64,000 bases of DNA from Thermomonospora echinospora (lineage in GTDB: Bacteria; Actinomycetota; Actinomycetes; Streptosporangiales; Streptosporangiaceae): NCBI RefSeq assembly GCF_900108175.1, contig NZ_FNVO01000004.1, positions 1 through 64,000 of the forward strand, read 5' to 3'. Made by a program: the position numbers and the translations under genes. This document shows positions 9,226 to 17,616 of the stretch, in pieces (position 1 is the first letter of the stretch; every line of letters begins with the position of its first letter). The notes beneath the pieces are model-generated. The model had not been told where the DNA came from and made no database searches. It saw nothing but the letters and a program-made list of their open reading frames with translations.

Positions 9226-10377
9226 TCAGCTGGCTTGTTCCCCGTCCGGCAGGTGCCACAGGTGGAGGGCGGTCTGGTCCCTGGAGACCGTGTACCAGGC
9301 ACCCTGCCCCGCCGATCGGGGAGAACCCGAGACGGGGAAGGGGTAGGCGATCCGGCCGCGCAGGGCCATCGTGCGTGGGTCGACAAGCCAGTGGCGGGGG
9401 GCCTGCGCGTAGTACTCGGTGCCGACCACGGCGGTGTCGTCATACGGGAACGCCGCCTCGAAGTCCCAACGAACGCGGTCGTCGTCCTCGCTTGAGAGAG
9501 GGGGCACGGCGCCCTCGGCGTCCAGCCGCCGCAGTTCCATGCCGTCCTCCGCCCGGTGCAGGTAGAGGTCCCACTGCCCTGTATCCGTGGTCAGGAAGTG
9601 CTCCCCGGACGGGCTCACGGCGAGGAGGACCTCCTCGACGAACCGCTGGACGGTGAGCTTCGCGCCGTCCCAGTGGCCCCACAGCACGGGCGAGTCCTCC
9701 TCACCCTCGGCGACGGTCAGCCCCATGTACGCCGGGTCCGGATGGGGGAAGTGGAAGGAGCCCGATCCCACGGTCATCGTCGCGGCCCGGGTCAGCACCG
9801 TGCCGTCGGCGGGGTCGAGGATCAGCCATTCCTCCTCGCTGTCCTGCCCCGAGTAGGTGCGGATGTGGGCCCACAGGAGCTTGCCGTCCGAGGAGAAGGC
9901 CGCCGAGCCGCTGTCGGCGTGGCCGTGGTGATGGTCGTCGGCGTACTCGCGGAACGAGACATGGGCCTTGGTGCACACGGCGGCGGACCAACAACCGTGC
10001 CGGATCTCCCAACGGACGGCGCCTGTCGCATCCACGGCTCGCAACGCGTGCACGCCGGCGAACACGGCGACGTCCCCTGCGGGAGAGACCGCCACCGAGC
10101 CGTACCGGCGAGGCCAGGGCGCGGGGAAGCGGACCTGCGTCCCATCCCCGTCCAGGTCGCGGACGGCCAGCTCGGTGTCCCCGCGCTGCACCAGCAGCCT
10201 GCGCCCTGGCCAGGACAGCACCTGTGGGGCGTCCGCCGCCGCAGGGTCGAGCGGAGCGGCGACCGTGCCCACCAGCCGGGCGGCAAACCGGGCGGAACCC
10301 CCGTGAACGGCATCGTTCGGCACAGTCTCATGCTTCCACACGCCTCGATGGCGCAGATGACCCGAAGCCGCCGGCAT
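9226..10377 (-). CDS. WD40/beta-propeller-like hypothetical protein
   Basis: About 383 residues with repeated beta-strand blocks typical of propeller proteins: GRRLLVQRGDTELAVRDLDGDG, GDVAVFAGVHALRAVDATG, KLLWAHIRTYSG, GEHFLTTDTGQWDLYLHRA, DQTALHLWHLPDG. No signal peptide, so probably cytoplasmic. An upstream start at 10377 gives a poorly conserved-looking N-terminus; a GTG at 10341 is a plausible later start. Substrate or partner unknown; similar propeller-like proteins are scattered in actinomycetes. Confidence 0.65.
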   Translation of the reverse strand: MPAASGHLRHRGVWKHETVPNDAVHGGSARFAARLVGTVAAPLDPAAADAPQVLSWPGRRLLVQRGDTELAVRDLDGDGTQVRFPAPWPRRYGSVAVSPAGDVAVFAGVHALRAVDATGAVRWEIRHGCWSAAVCTKAHVSFREYADDHHHGHADSGSAAFSSDGKLLWAHIRTYSGQDSEEEWLILDPADGTVLTRAATMTVGSGSFHFPHPDPAYMGLTVAEGEEDSPVLWGHWDGAKLTVQRFVEEVLLAVSPSGEHFLTTDTGQWDLYLHRAEDGMELRRLDAEGAVPPLSSEDDDRVRWDFEAAFPYDDTAVVGTEYYAQAPRHWLVDPRTMALRGRIAYPFPVSGSPRSAGQGAWYTVSRDQTALHLWHLPDGEQAS

Positions 10378-10527
10378 TGAGCCGTTCCCATCCTGATCGT
10401 GCTGACCACAGGCTGGTTGCAGGGTGCGAGTGCCGGCCGCGAAGCAGGGAAGCCCCCGGGAGATGCGGAGTCGACCAGAACGACCGTCCTGCCAGGAGCT
10501 TCTGGTGCTGTCCTACCGTGGCGTGGC

Positions 10528-10704
10528 CTAACTGTTCTTGATCTGCTCCAGCAGCGCGGCGAAGCTTTCGGGGGAGATGGTGAGGTGTCCGGCGTCAGGT
10601 GCCTTGCTGTCGCGCAGGCCGACACCTTCGGGGAGAGCGGCCAACTCGACACAGTCTGTGCCCTGCGTTGCACCGCTATGGCTGCTCTTGCGCCACTGCG
10701 TCAT
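10528..10704 (-). CDS. DUF397 protein
   Basis: A 58-residue protein with the full DUF397 pattern: WRKSSHSG, TDCVELA, VGLRDSK, then AGHLTISPESFAALLEQIK. Its start overlaps the end of the upstream XRE-DUF5753 gene by 29 bases, the usual arrangement. In Streptomyces, DUF397 proteins and XRE-DUF5753 regulators (WhiJ type) act as pairs in developmental control; the biochemical role of DUF397 itself is not settled. It was found by translating the complementary strand directly. Confidence 0.85.
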   Translation of the reverse strand: MTQWRKSSHSGATQGTDCVELAALPEGVGLRDSKAPDAGHLTISPESFAALLEQIKNS

Positions 10705-11515
10705 GGTAGGTCTCCATAGCCCGGCGTATTAGATCTCTACTGGAATTCCTCGGCAGGGCATCTGCCCCGATTCGGTCATACCGCACATGGTACTTGCGCA
10801 CGTCCGTGAGGTCCTGCGTCAGCCTGCCTCCGCCGCACGCCTCCATGTACACGACGTCGCCCTCCTTCACAGATACGATCTTGAACGTGCCTTCTAGGCC
10901 CAGATGGGCGCCGACGGATCGGGGGAGCACTCGGAGCGTGACGTTGGGCATCTCTGAAATCTCCAACAGCCGCGCAAGCTGTGCTGCCATGACTGCAGCT
11001 CCCCCTACGGGCCAGTCAAGGACGTTCTGGCTGATGATGACCCACAGGTGTGGCCTGTCGGACTTGGCCAGCACTGCTTGCCTTGACATTCGCCGCTTCA
11101 CCCATGTCTCTACGTCGTCCGCGTAGCCAGCGGTCAAGAGTGCTCGGGCGTAGTCCTCGGTCTGGAGGAGCCCCGGCACGACCATCGCCTCATACGTTCT
11201 GATCGTCAGCGCACGCTGTTCGTAGAGGGTGTGCTGCCTCGACCAGTCCGGATCATGGCCAGACTTCGCGTAGCGAACCATGCGCTGGAAGTGGACTCCG
11301 AGCCCGAAGTACTCATCGATCGCCTTGGCTTGACGTTCATCGAGCCGATACCCCGGCCTCGCGTGCTCAAGGTTCGATACGGTCCCCTTCGTACAGTTCA
11401 TGATCTTGGCCATCTGTGCGAGTGATAGTCCGCTCTTCGTGCGCCAAAATCGCAGGTCAAAGGCTATCCAGTGCAAGATTGAGGCGTCAGGGTCCAGTGA
11501 CTCTACGGGGTTCAC
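10676..11515 (-). CDS. XRE-family regulator with DUF5753 (WhiJ-like)
   Basis: A 279-residue protein starting with GTG. The N-terminal helix-turn-helix is at about 20-66 (LRFWRTKSGLSLAQMAKIM, KGTVSNLEHARPGY) and is followed by DUF5753 from about 95 to 265, with the landmarks YEAMVVPGLLQTEDYARALL and TLRVLPRSVGAHLGLEGTF. This is the WhiJ-like layout. It is followed by an overlapping DUF397 gene and is transcribed divergently from an HATPase gene at 11631. A second module of the same composition occurs at 40.0-42.6 kb. Confidence 0.9.
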   Translation of the reverse strand: MNPVESLDPDASILHWIAFDLRFWRTKSGLSLAQMAKIMNCTKGTVSNLEHARPGYRLDERQAKAIDEYFGLGVHFQRMVRYAKSGHDPDWSRQHTLYEQRALTIRTYEAMVVPGLLQTEDYARALLTAGYADDVETWVKRRMSRQAVLAKSDRPHLWVIISQNVLDWPVGGAAVMAAQLARLLEISEMPNVTLRVLPRSVGAHLGLEGTFKIVSVKEGDVVYMEACGGGRLTQDLTDVRKYHVRYDRIGADALPRNSSRDLIRRAMETYHDAVAQEQP

Positions 11516-11630
11516 TGATCACTCCCGAGGGGTATTGGCGTTATTGGATGCCCACCAATACGCGACAGCTTATCTCGCTCCGGTCCACTCTGTGGCTTGC
11601 GTCACAAGAAGACCTTTGGAGGGGATCACG

Positions 11631-12056
11631 GTGCAGCAGACCACGGGGGACGCGCTCAAAAGGCGGTTGTTGGCCTCGCCGGCGGCGGTCGGGTTGGCGC
11701 GTACGTATGTCGGCGCGCATCTGCGGCGGCTGGGTTATCCGGACGCGATCGAGGACGCTCAGCTCATCGCGGCCGAACTGGTGACCAATGCCGCGCGGGC
11801 CAGCGGCCCCTGGGACACGGTGGTGCTGTTCCTCGGGGAGCAGTCCAGGGGGCTGGTGCTGGCGGTATGGGACGGCGCGGCCGGTACGCCGTCGCCCGGA
11901 CCGTTGCCGGTGGTCGACCTGAACGACGTCGACGCCCTGCCCGACGACCCCGGCGGCTGGGGCCTGCACATCGTGCGGGCGCTTTCCCGCGAGGTGTGGA
12001 TGGAACGCCCCGGAACGGGTCCGGGCAAGTGGGTCTGCGCCTCGCTTAACGTCTGA
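11631..12056 (+). CDS. HATPase_c anti-sigma-like ATP-binding protein
   Basis: A 141-residue protein of the RsbW-like single-domain HATPase class seen beside WhiJ-like regulators. The N-box is AQLIAAELVTNAARASG, and the G-region appears as DDPGGWGLHIVRALS. The start is the GTG at 11631, six bases after the good ribosome-binding site GGAGGGG (11618-11624); the frame is open upstream but unsupported. It is divergent from the XRE-DUF5753 gene and is followed by a small membrane protein and an HTH gene. It may phosphorylate or sequester an unidentified regulator. Confidence 0.85.
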   Translation: MQQTTGDALKRRLLASPAAVGLARTYVGAHLRRLGYPDAIEDAQLIAAELVTNAARASGPWDTVVLFLGEQSRGLVLAVWDGAAGTPSPGPLPVVDLNDVDALPDDPGGWGLHIVRALSREVWMERPGTGPGKWVCASLNV

Positions 12057-12128
12057 CACCTCGTCCACCGGCAGAAGGTCAGCCCCTCGGGGCCGGGATC
12101 ACTGCCGTTCCCGGAAAGGACCGCCGTC

Positions 12129-12242
12129 ATGGTCTCCCTCACCGCCCTGGCCGGCGTTTTCCTGGCCGGTGTGGTCGTAGGTTTCTGGCTCCTCGTCGCG
12201 GTGTGCGCGGCATCCGAACGCGACCCGGGCCGCGACCCGTGA
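12129..12242 (+). CDS. 37-residue single-TM small protein
   Basis: ATG after the ribosome-binding site GGAAAGGA (12112-12119) opens a 37-residue peptide made almost entirely of one membrane helix (LTALAGVFLAGVVVGFWLL) with a short charged tail. Its TGA overlaps the GTG of the HTH gene (GTGA), implying translational coupling. A comparable small membrane protein follows the HATPase gene of the second module at 40036. Function unknown. Confidence 0.6.
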   Translation: MVSLTALAGVFLAGVVVGFWLLVAVCAASERDPGRDP

Positions 12243-12502
12243 AGCCGCAGGACGACCACTCCTGGCAACGCGCCTACCTGACCCCAGGGCAGGCGGCCTA
12301 CCTACTGCGGACCACGACCGGAACCGTCCGCCGCTGGGCACGGGCCGGACTCATCCGCCACCTCGACCCCGGCCACCTCGGCGTCATCTCCCACACCCGC
12401 TACCTATCCGAAGACGTCCAAGCCCTCGCCGAACTACTGAACGGCCACCGAAGACCGACCATCCACACCATCCACCGCCTGCAAGCCCGGAGGGACTCCT
12501 GA
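12239..12502 (+). CDS. BldC/excisionase-like HTH protein
   Basis: An 87-residue protein starting with the GTG at 12239, coupled to the preceding small gene. It carries one MerR-type helix-turn-helix: YLTPGQAAYLLRTTTGTVRRWARAGLI, followed by a wing and YLSEDVQALAELLN. This resembles BldC and phage/plasmid excisionases, but no integrase, attachment site or replication gene is nearby, so a chromosomal regulator is more likely. Confidence 0.7.
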   Translation: MKPQDDHSWQRAYLTPGQAAYLLRTTTGTVRRWARAGLIRHLDPGHLGVISHTRYLSEDVQALAELLNGHRRPTIHTIHRLQARRDS

Positions 12503-12522
12503 CGCCCTGGCTCGTACGCGCG

Positions 12523-12672
12523 GTGACGGCGTTCAGGAGGAAGGTCATCCGGAGCGCCGAGCCGTGCCACACCTGCGCCTGCGCCGCCTGCAGAGGCATG
12601 ATCTGCTGCTGCGACGCTTCTGGCCACAAATGCCGCCAATATGGTAGGCGCTCGACCATGCGAATCTTCTGA
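12523..12672 (+). CDS. possible Cys-rich 49-residue peptide
   Basis: A GTG at 12523 opens a short frame, too small for most gene finders, encoding a basic peptide with eight cysteines packed into 23 residues (CHTCACAACRG, ICCCDASGHKC). The spacing could bind zinc or an iron-sulphur cluster, or form disulphides. It lies 20 bases after the HTH gene on the same strand. The start is uncertain: the frame continues upstream to a CTG at 12499. Without homologues this stays tentative. Confidence 0.35.
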   Translation: MTAFRRKVIRSAEPCHTCACAACRGMICCCDASGHKCRQYGRRSTMRIF

Positions 12673-12760
12673 CCGGAACCCTGGCCGGGACGGTGAGGAG
12701 ACGCCCTGCTGCCCGCCCGAGTGCAGTGAGCCCGGCGGCGGCTGACGGAAGGGAAGCCAG

Positions 12761-13573
12761 ATGCGCGGCGACCGGGTGGAGGAGCTGCCCGCCGAGATCC
12801 GGGATCTCATCGAGAAACGAACCGGGCTCATCGCCCGATTCCAGTCGGCTTCCGGCGGCAGTAACGCGAACATCGCGGCCACGCTCCACACGGCGGACGG
12901 GCAGATCTTCGTCAAGGCCGCTCGGAAGCCGGTCGATGGGGAAGGCCCTGGAATCCGGTCGCTGCGCCGTGAAGCCGTGATCAATCCCTACATTCGCGAG
13001 TTCACCCCTCGGCTTCTCTGGCACCTGGAGACCAAGGGGTGGGTTGCGCTCGGCTTCGAATGCGTAGCGGGTCGACACGCCGACTACTCCCCCGGATCTC
13101 CTGATCTCGCGGTTCTGGCGAAGGTGATTCACCGCCTCCAGGACACCTCTTGCCCGGACGTTGTGGAGATGCGTGTCGAACGGCGCTGGGCGAGCCTGGC
13201 CTGCGATGTGTCCGCGATGGCGGGTGATGCCTTGCTGCACACCGACCTCAACCCCAAGAACCTGCTCATCACGCTTGCCGGCCGTGTCCACGCGGTGGAC
13301 TGGGCGTTCGCGTCGCGCGGAGCCTCGTGGGTGGAAGTGGGGCAGACCGTACGTTGGTTGATCAGAGCCGGGCACAGCCCAGCCGAAGCGGAGGAGTGGG
13401 CTTCCCAGTTCCCCTCATGGACCACCGCCGATCCGGTGGCCATTGATCTCTACGCACAACTCTCCGCCGAACGATGGAGACGACACGCCGAATCCAAGGG
13501 CGTAGCCAAAGTGCCGGAATACGTTGCAGTGGCTCAGCGGTGGGCCGACCACCGAAAGAGCAGACTCCCGTGA
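12761..13573 (+). CDS. aminoglycoside phosphotransferase-like kinase
   Basis: A 270-residue protein of the APH/choline kinase fold. The catalytic loop is HTDLNPKN (H160, D162, N167) and the metal-binding Asp is D180 in DWAF. The candidate ATP-binding lysine is in IFVKAAR near residue 51. The start ATG at 12761 follows GGAAGGGAAG. Short family members beside regulatory modules are common in actinomycetes, and the substrate is usually unknown; aminoglycoside resistance should not be assumed. Confidence 0.8.
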   Translation: MRGDRVEELPAEIRDLIEKRTGLIARFQSASGGSNANIAATLHTADGQIFVKAARKPVDGEGPGIRSLRREAVINPYIREFTPRLLWHLETKGWVALGFECVAGRHADYSPGSPDLAVLAKVIHRLQDTSCPDVVEMRVERRWASLACDVSAMAGDALLHTDLNPKNLLITLAGRVHAVDWAFASRGASWVEVGQTVRWLIRAGHSPAEAEEWASQFPSWTTADPVAIDLYAQLSAERWRRHAESKGVAKVPEYVAVAQRWADHRKSRLP

Positions 13574-13588
13574 GAAGCGGGGCGGGGG

Positions 13589-15073
13589 TCAGCGGGCCGT
13601 GATGGTGCCGGGGCGGACGCGGGGGAGGGTGAGGGAGGTCTTGGAGATCGTCATGGTGCCGAGGGCGCGCTGACCGTCGAACAGGGCGGTGTTGGGGATG
13701 ATCTGGAGGGCGATCCGGCTGTCGCGGGTGAGCTTCCAGGCGATGGTCTCCAGGTTGTGGGTCACGGTGCGGGTGCGGCCGTCCAGGGTGACGGGGATGG
13801 GCGTGGCCTGGTTGCCGAGGACCTTGCCGGTGGTCTGGTCGACGAGCTGGGCGTAGACGTGCGTCTTGGTACGGGAGGCCCGGCCGGTGTAAGTGAACGA
13901 CAGGCGGGGCTCGCCCACCGAGTGACCGTCGAAGGTCCGCAGCCGGATGGTCAGGCCGTTGGTGGCCTTCGTGGCGGACGTCTGGGTGCCGGACTTGGCC
14001 AGGTCGTTGACGGCCAGCAGCCGGGCGCGCGGTGCGGTGGTCTTGACGGAGGGCAGGGCGGGCAGCGGGTAGGAGCCGCCGCGGAACGTCCCGGTTTGGT
14101 CGATGTACTCGAAGGCGGGGCCGGTGGAGACCGAGCGGTCGCCCTTGAGGTGGCGGTCGAACCACGTGAGGGTGAGGCCGGCGATGTAGTCCTTGGGGCC
14201 GGTCCCGGTGGAGCACTCGCCGTGCCCGCCGCAGTACCAGACCATCTTCAGCGGGGCGCCGCCGGCCTTCAGCAGCCGGTGGTTGGTGATGGCCTCGCGC
14301 AGCGGGAACAGAGTGTCGATGGTGCCCTGGAGCAGCAGCGTCGGGATCCGAATCCGCTTCACCTGCGGGTCCAGGTCGTGGTCGTCGATCCACCGCTCCG
14401 TGGAGGCCGGGACCGTCCCGGAGGCCAGCCCGGACACGCAGCCCTGTGACACCTGCGGGGCGACGCGGTTGCCCTGGGTGTGCCCGGCCAGGCACAGCAG
14501 GCTCGCCCAGCCCGACTTGAACACCCGGGACGGATACAGCGAATCCGTCAGGGAGTTCCAGGTGACGTTGGGGGCGATCACGTCCACGCGGCGGTCCAGC
14601 CCGGCGGTCAGCAACTGGATACCGCCGCCGTAGCTGCCGCCCGCCATGCCCAGCCGAGGGTCGCCGGGACGGTCGGTCAGCACCTCGGGCTGCCGGGCGA
14701 TCCAGTCGATCAGCGCCGTGGAGTCGCGGCCTTCGAACCGGTGGTAGTTGAGGTTGGCCCGTCCGCCGGATCCGAAGCCCCGCGCGTTCCAGGTCACCAC
14801 GTTGTAGCCGGCCCTGCGCAGCGGTCCGACCTGCCCGGCGTCGGGATCGGTCTCGCCCCGCCCGCCGAAGCCGTGCCCCAGCATGACGGTCGGCGCCCGG
14901 CCGCCCTTCGCCGGCCCGGCGGCCGGGAAGAAGTTGGTCACCAGCCGGACACCGTCGAACGACCTGACCTGCACCGTCCGTACGCCGTCGGCGGCGTGCG
15001 CCGCGGGAACGTACAGGACCAACGGGGCCAGCGCCAGCGACGCTGCGACGGACACGACGAGGGAACGGGGCAT
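13589..15073 (-). CDS. secreted CocE/NonD-type alpha/beta hydrolase
   Basis: A 494-residue protein starting at the ATG preceded by GAGGAGC; an upstream in-frame ATG at 15121 would add 16 residues before the signal peptide and is rejected. The signal peptide (LVVSVAASLALAPLVLYVP) ends at AHA. The hydrolase domain has HGFGG at 67-71 and the nucleophile Ser147 in AGGSYGGG; a catalytic His is likely in GGHGECS. The C-terminal 150 residues form a beta-sandwich (SFTYTGRA, VYAQLVDQTTGKVLGN, VTLDGRTRTVTHNLETI) like X-Pro dipeptidyl-peptidase/CocE enzymes. Probably an exported esterase or peptidase. Confidence 0.88.
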   Translation of the reverse strand: MPRSLVVSVAASLALAPLVLYVPAAHAADGVRTVQVRSFDGVRLVTNFFPAAGPAKGGRAPTVMLGHGFGGRGETDPDAGQVGPLRRAGYNVVTWNARGFGSGGRANLNYHRFEGRDSTALIDWIARQPEVLTDRPGDPRLGMAGGSYGGGIQLLTAGLDRRVDVIAPNVTWNSLTDSLYPSRVFKSGWASLLCLAGHTQGNRVAPQVSQGCVSGLASGTVPASTERWIDDHDLDPQVKRIRIPTLLLQGTIDTLFPLREAITNHRLLKAGGAPLKMVWYCGGHGECSTGTGPKDYIAGLTLTWFDRHLKGDRSVSTGPAFEYIDQTGTFRGGSYPLPALPSVKTTAPRARLLAVNDLAKSGTQTSATKATNGLTIRLRTFDGHSVGEPRLSFTYTGRASRTKTHVYAQLVDQTTGKVLGNQATPIPVTLDGRTRTVTHNLETIAWKLTRDSRIALQIIPNTALFDGQRALGTMTISKTSLTLPRVRPGTITAR

Positions 15074-15166
15074 CGGACGCTCCTCGGGGGCGGGAGAAAC
15101 CGGGTAAGGACTCCCTTTCAAGATCAGGCCGACCTTAAGGGGCGAATCCGCCCCTTCGCAATGCCC

Positions 15167-15293
15167 GGAGCCGGTGGCGTACGAGGGGCAGCCGCTCGAC
15201 CGATTACCGCGTACGAGGAGCAGTCGCTCGGCCGAGTTACCGAAAGCGACCTGGCCCCATCCGCCGGAGCCGGTGGCGTACGAGGGTCAGCCG
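15167..15293. repeat. short direct repeats downstream of the PadR operon
   Basis: GGAGCCGGTGGCGTACGAGG occurs at 15167-15186 and again at 15265-15284, each followed by (G/T)CAGCCGC. A related, shorter copy (GCGTACGAGGAGCAGTCGCT) begins at 15209. The last copy runs into the 3' end of the membrane-protein gene. Origin unknown; possibly a decayed duplication. Confidence 0.6.
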
Positions 15294-15976
15294 CCTGCCC
15301 CGGACGGGGCGGCCGACAGGCGGGCGCATTCGCGGCAGACGCGGGCGGAGGCCGCGATCACGGCGTGCGAGGCGACGGCGAGCGCGGCGACGAGCGCGAC
15401 CAGCGGCCAGTCCACGGCCGGTGGCGACGTGACGGCGAACGCCAGGGCGGTCAGTGCCATGGCCACGGCGGTGGTGGTGCCGGTCCAGGCCACCGCGAGG
15501 GGCAGCCGACGTGGGGTGGGCAGCCGGCGGGCGAGGGTGCCGGTGGCCGCCAGCGTCGCCGAGGCCAGCAGCGCGGCGGTGGCCGCGACACCGGCCGGCA
15601 GCAGCGCCGCGCCCGGCGGCTGCCAGCCCTGGCCGGTGGTCCGGACCAGGTACCAGCAGGCGAACAGGAGCGGGACGGTGAGGGCGGCGACGCGGGCGGT
15701 GTGCCGGGCCTGGACGATGGTGAGTTCCCGCTGGCAGCTCGGCGCGATCTCCTCGGGACTGCCGAACTCCCGCACCGCTTCGCCGGCGGCCTGCCGGTAG
15801 GGCATCCCTTCGTCGGTGTAGGCCATCGCCGTCTCGACGAGGCCGTCGCGCATCTCCTCGATCATCCGGGCCTTGGCCCGCGCCGGACCGCGCAGGGCGG
15901 TGGTCAGGGCCGCGAGGTAACCCTCGATCGGATCAGTGTCTCCGGCCGGGCCGGTGTGCCGGGCGGGGGCCTTCAT
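15287..15976 (-). CDS. membrane protein with permease-prefix-like N-terminus, PadR partner
   Basis: A 229-residue protein whose ATG overlaps the PadR stop by four bases (ATGA). The N-terminal 70 residues (IEGYLAALTTALRGPARAKARMIEEMRDG, AGEAVREFGSPEEIAP) resemble the HAAS/permease-prefix domain found next to PadR regulators; four or more membrane helices follow (VAALTVPLLFACWYLV, LLPAGVAATAALLASATLA, WTGTTTAVAMALTALAFAV, WPLVALVAALAVASHAVIA). Such pairs are thought to form membrane-sensing regulatory units; the function here is inferred. Confidence 0.8.
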   Translation of the reverse strand: MKAPARHTGPAGDTDPIEGYLAALTTALRGPARAKARMIEEMRDGLVETAMAYTDEGMPYRQAAGEAVREFGSPEEIAPSCQRELTIVQARHTARVAALTVPLLFACWYLVRTTGQGWQPPGAALLPAGVAATAALLASATLAATGTLARRLPTPRRLPLAVAWTGTTTAVAMALTALAFAVTSPPAVDWPLVALVAALAVASHAVIAASARVCRECARLSAAPSGAGG

Positions 15977-16314
15977 GTGGTCTGTCCGGATATCGGGGCC
16001 GGGTTGAGGACCGCGCCGATCACGGTGGTGAACTCTCGCCATGCCGTCCGCTCGGCGGCCAGGCTGCGCCGTCCGGCGTCGGTCAGCTCGTAGCGGCGGC
16101 GCCGCCGTTCGCCCGCCGACTCCCAGGTGCTGCGCAGCAGCCCGAGCCGCTCCAGCCGGTTGAGCGCCGGGTAGATCGTGCCCTTGCGCAGCTCCAGTGC
16201 TCCTCCGCTGCGTTCCTGGACGGCGGTGATGATCGCGTAGCCGTGCAGCGGGCCCGACTCCAGCACGGACAGCAGCAGTCCGTCCAGATGTCCCCGCACC
16301 GCGTCTGCCCTCAT
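15973..16314 (-). CDS. PadR-family transcriptional regulator
   Basis: A 113-residue winged-helix regulator of the short PadR type: LLLSVLESGPLHGYAIITAV, the recognition region RKGTIYPALNRLERLGLL and the wing RRRRRYELTDAGRR. It heads a two-gene operon with the membrane protein at 15287. The palindromes in the divergent gap (16326-16368) are probable operators controlling both this operon and the membrane gene at 16400. Confidence 0.92.
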   Translation of the reverse strand: MRADAVRGHLDGLLLSVLESGPLHGYAIITAVQERSGGALELRKGTIYPALNRLERLGLLRSTWESAGERRRRRYELTDAGRRSLAAERTAWREFTTVIGAVLNPAPISGQTT

Positions 16315-16325
16315 GGAAAGCCAGC

Positions 16326-16368
16326 CTACCCATGCTACGGGTAGGTGTGCTACCTATTGGTGGCCAAT
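16326..16368. promoter_or_regulatory. palindromes in padR divergent promoter
   Basis: Two inverted repeats lie in the gap between padR and the membrane gene: CTACCC-ATGCTAC-GGGTAG (16326-16344) and ATTGG-TGG-CCAAT (16356-16368). TACCTAT is also repeated at 16351 and 16381. The arrangement fits PadR operators overlapping both promoters; binding is inferred. Confidence 0.55.
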
Positions 16369-16399
16369 GTATTGGCTGCCTACCTATCGGAGATCCGCG

Positions 16400-16885
16400 G
16401 TGACCAAGTTCCTGCTGTCCGTGCACGTGCTCGCGGCGATCCTGACCATCGGACCGGTCGCCGTCGCCGCCTCGCTGTTCCCCCGGTACGCCCGGCAGCC
16501 GGCGGCCGAGGGAGCGGACGCGGGCGGGCCCGCTCCCGGGGTCGCCGCGTTCCTGCACCGGATCTGCCAGGGCTACGCCGTCGTGGGCATCGCCGTCCCG
16601 GTCTTCGGGTTCTCCACCGCCGCCCAGCTCGGCGTGCTCACCGACGCCTGGCTGATCGCATCGGTCGTCCTGACCGCGATCGCCGCGGCCCTGCTGGCGC
16701 TGGCCATCCTGCCCGGCCAGCAGCGCCTGCTGACCTCGTCCGAGGCCACGACCACCACCGCGAACGCCTCCGCGAACGCGCAGGCGGCGACCCGGCTGAC
16801 CATGCTCACCGGCATCTTCAACCTGCTGTGGGCGATCGTCGTCGTCCTGATGATCGTCCGCCCCGGCTCCACCACGGGAGCCTGA
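16400..16885 (+). CDS. DUF2269-like integral membrane protein
   Basis: About 161 residues starting from the GTG at 16400; upstream residues in the same frame cross the operator region and are excluded. Four membrane helices are visible: FLLSVHVLAAILTIGPVAVA, YAVVGIAVPVFGFSTAA, WLIASVVLTAIAAALLALAI and LTMLTGIFNLLWAIVVVLMIV. The HVLAAILTIGP pattern resembles DUF2269 membrane proteins. It is divergent from padR and may be co-regulated with it. Confidence 0.75.
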   Translation: MTKFLLSVHVLAAILTIGPVAVAASLFPRYARQPAAEGADAGGPAPGVAAFLHRICQGYAVVGIAVPVFGFSTAAQLGVLTDAWLIASVVLTAIAAALLALAILPGQQRLLTSSEATTTTANASANAQAATRLTMLTGIFNLLWAIVVVLMIVRPGSTTGA

Positions 16886-16948
16886 CCCCGAGCGCGCGGC
16901 ACGGCGGAACGCCGCGACCTTGCCGGTGCAGCCCTTCCGGGTCCAAAA

Positions 16949-16966
16949 TAGTTAAAGTGTTGACCA
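16949..16966 (+). promoter_or_regulatory. putative MarR operator upstream of marR
   Basis: TAGTTAAAGTGTTGACCA lies 46 bases before the marR ATG inside a 26-base imperfect palindrome (16945-16970, AAAAT...ATTTT). It matches the reverse complement of 17617-17634 in front of hmgA at 14 of 18 positions, supporting one shared binding site. Confidence 0.55.
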
Positions 16967-17012
16967 TTTTGCGGGCAGCGGTTGTCCCGGCAGCCGGGGC
17001 TAGGGTTTGGAC

Positions 17013-17555
17013 ATGACCGCGGGCGGCCACGGCGGAGCCGATGAGCTGGACTTCTGGTCGTTCATCCGGCTCGCGCAGCACCGGCTGGCCGAGGAGCACG
17101 GCTTCGGGGACCGGCTGGCCACCGAGCTGCTGCTGACGCTGAACCGGGCCTCGGGCATCGTCACCTACGACCTGGAGGCCGCGGTGCACCGGCCCCGGGG
17201 CCGCTCCTGGTCGGGCTTCCGGCTGCTGTTCGTCGTCTGGCTGGCCGGGCCGCTGGAGGCCAAGAAGGCCGCCGAGCTGACCGGGATGAGCCGGGCCGCG
17301 GTGTCCGGCCTGGCCAAGACGCTGGTCGGGCAGGGCCTGCTGGACCGTACGCCCGGTGAGCGCGACGGCCGTTCGGTGCTGCTGTCGCTGACCGAACGGG
17401 GCAGGCGGGAGATGCTGGAGACCTTCCAGGCCCAGCACCGCCGCGAGCAGGAGTGGGCGGGCGTGCTCACCGAGGCCGAACAGCGCATCCTGATCATGCT
17501 GCTGGACAAGCTCATCACCAACCGCGACCAGTTCGACGTACGAGGCCGCCACTAG
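17013..17555 (+). CDS. MarR-family regulator of the homogentisate genes
   Basis: A 180-residue MarR protein. The winged helix spans about 70-135: FRLLFVVWLAGPLEAKKAAEL, recognition helix GMSRAAVSGLAKTLVGQGLL and wing RTPGERDGRSVLLSLTERG. An in-frame TTG two codons upstream is a less likely start. It precedes hmgA on the same strand with a 139-bp gap. The shared operator motif before marR and hmgA suggests autoregulation and control of tyrosine/homogentisate degradation; the ligand could be homogentisate, which is inference. Confidence 0.88.
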   Translation: MTAGGHGGADELDFWSFIRLAQHRLAEEHGFGDRLATELLLTLNRASGIVTYDLEAAVHRPRGRSWSGFRLLFVVWLAGPLEAKKAAELTGMSRAAVSGLAKTLVGQGLLDRTPGERDGRSVLLSLTERGRREMLETFQAQHRREQEWAGVLTEAEQRILIMLLDKLITNRDQFDVRGRH

Positions 17556-17616
17556 GGCCCGGCGCGGACGGCCCGGCCTTGACGGTCTTGACGGGGTCGT
17601 TCGGGGGGCGGATAGT

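Noticed and set aside
12239-12502. Excisionase of an integrated element
   Set aside because: No integrase, attachment repeats or replication/transfer genes nearby; a BldC-like regulator is simpler.
14480-16093. 537-codon plus-strand frame
   Set aside because: Antisense to the CocE-type hydrolase, the PadR operon and their gap; no domain, low-complexity Arg/Gly composition.
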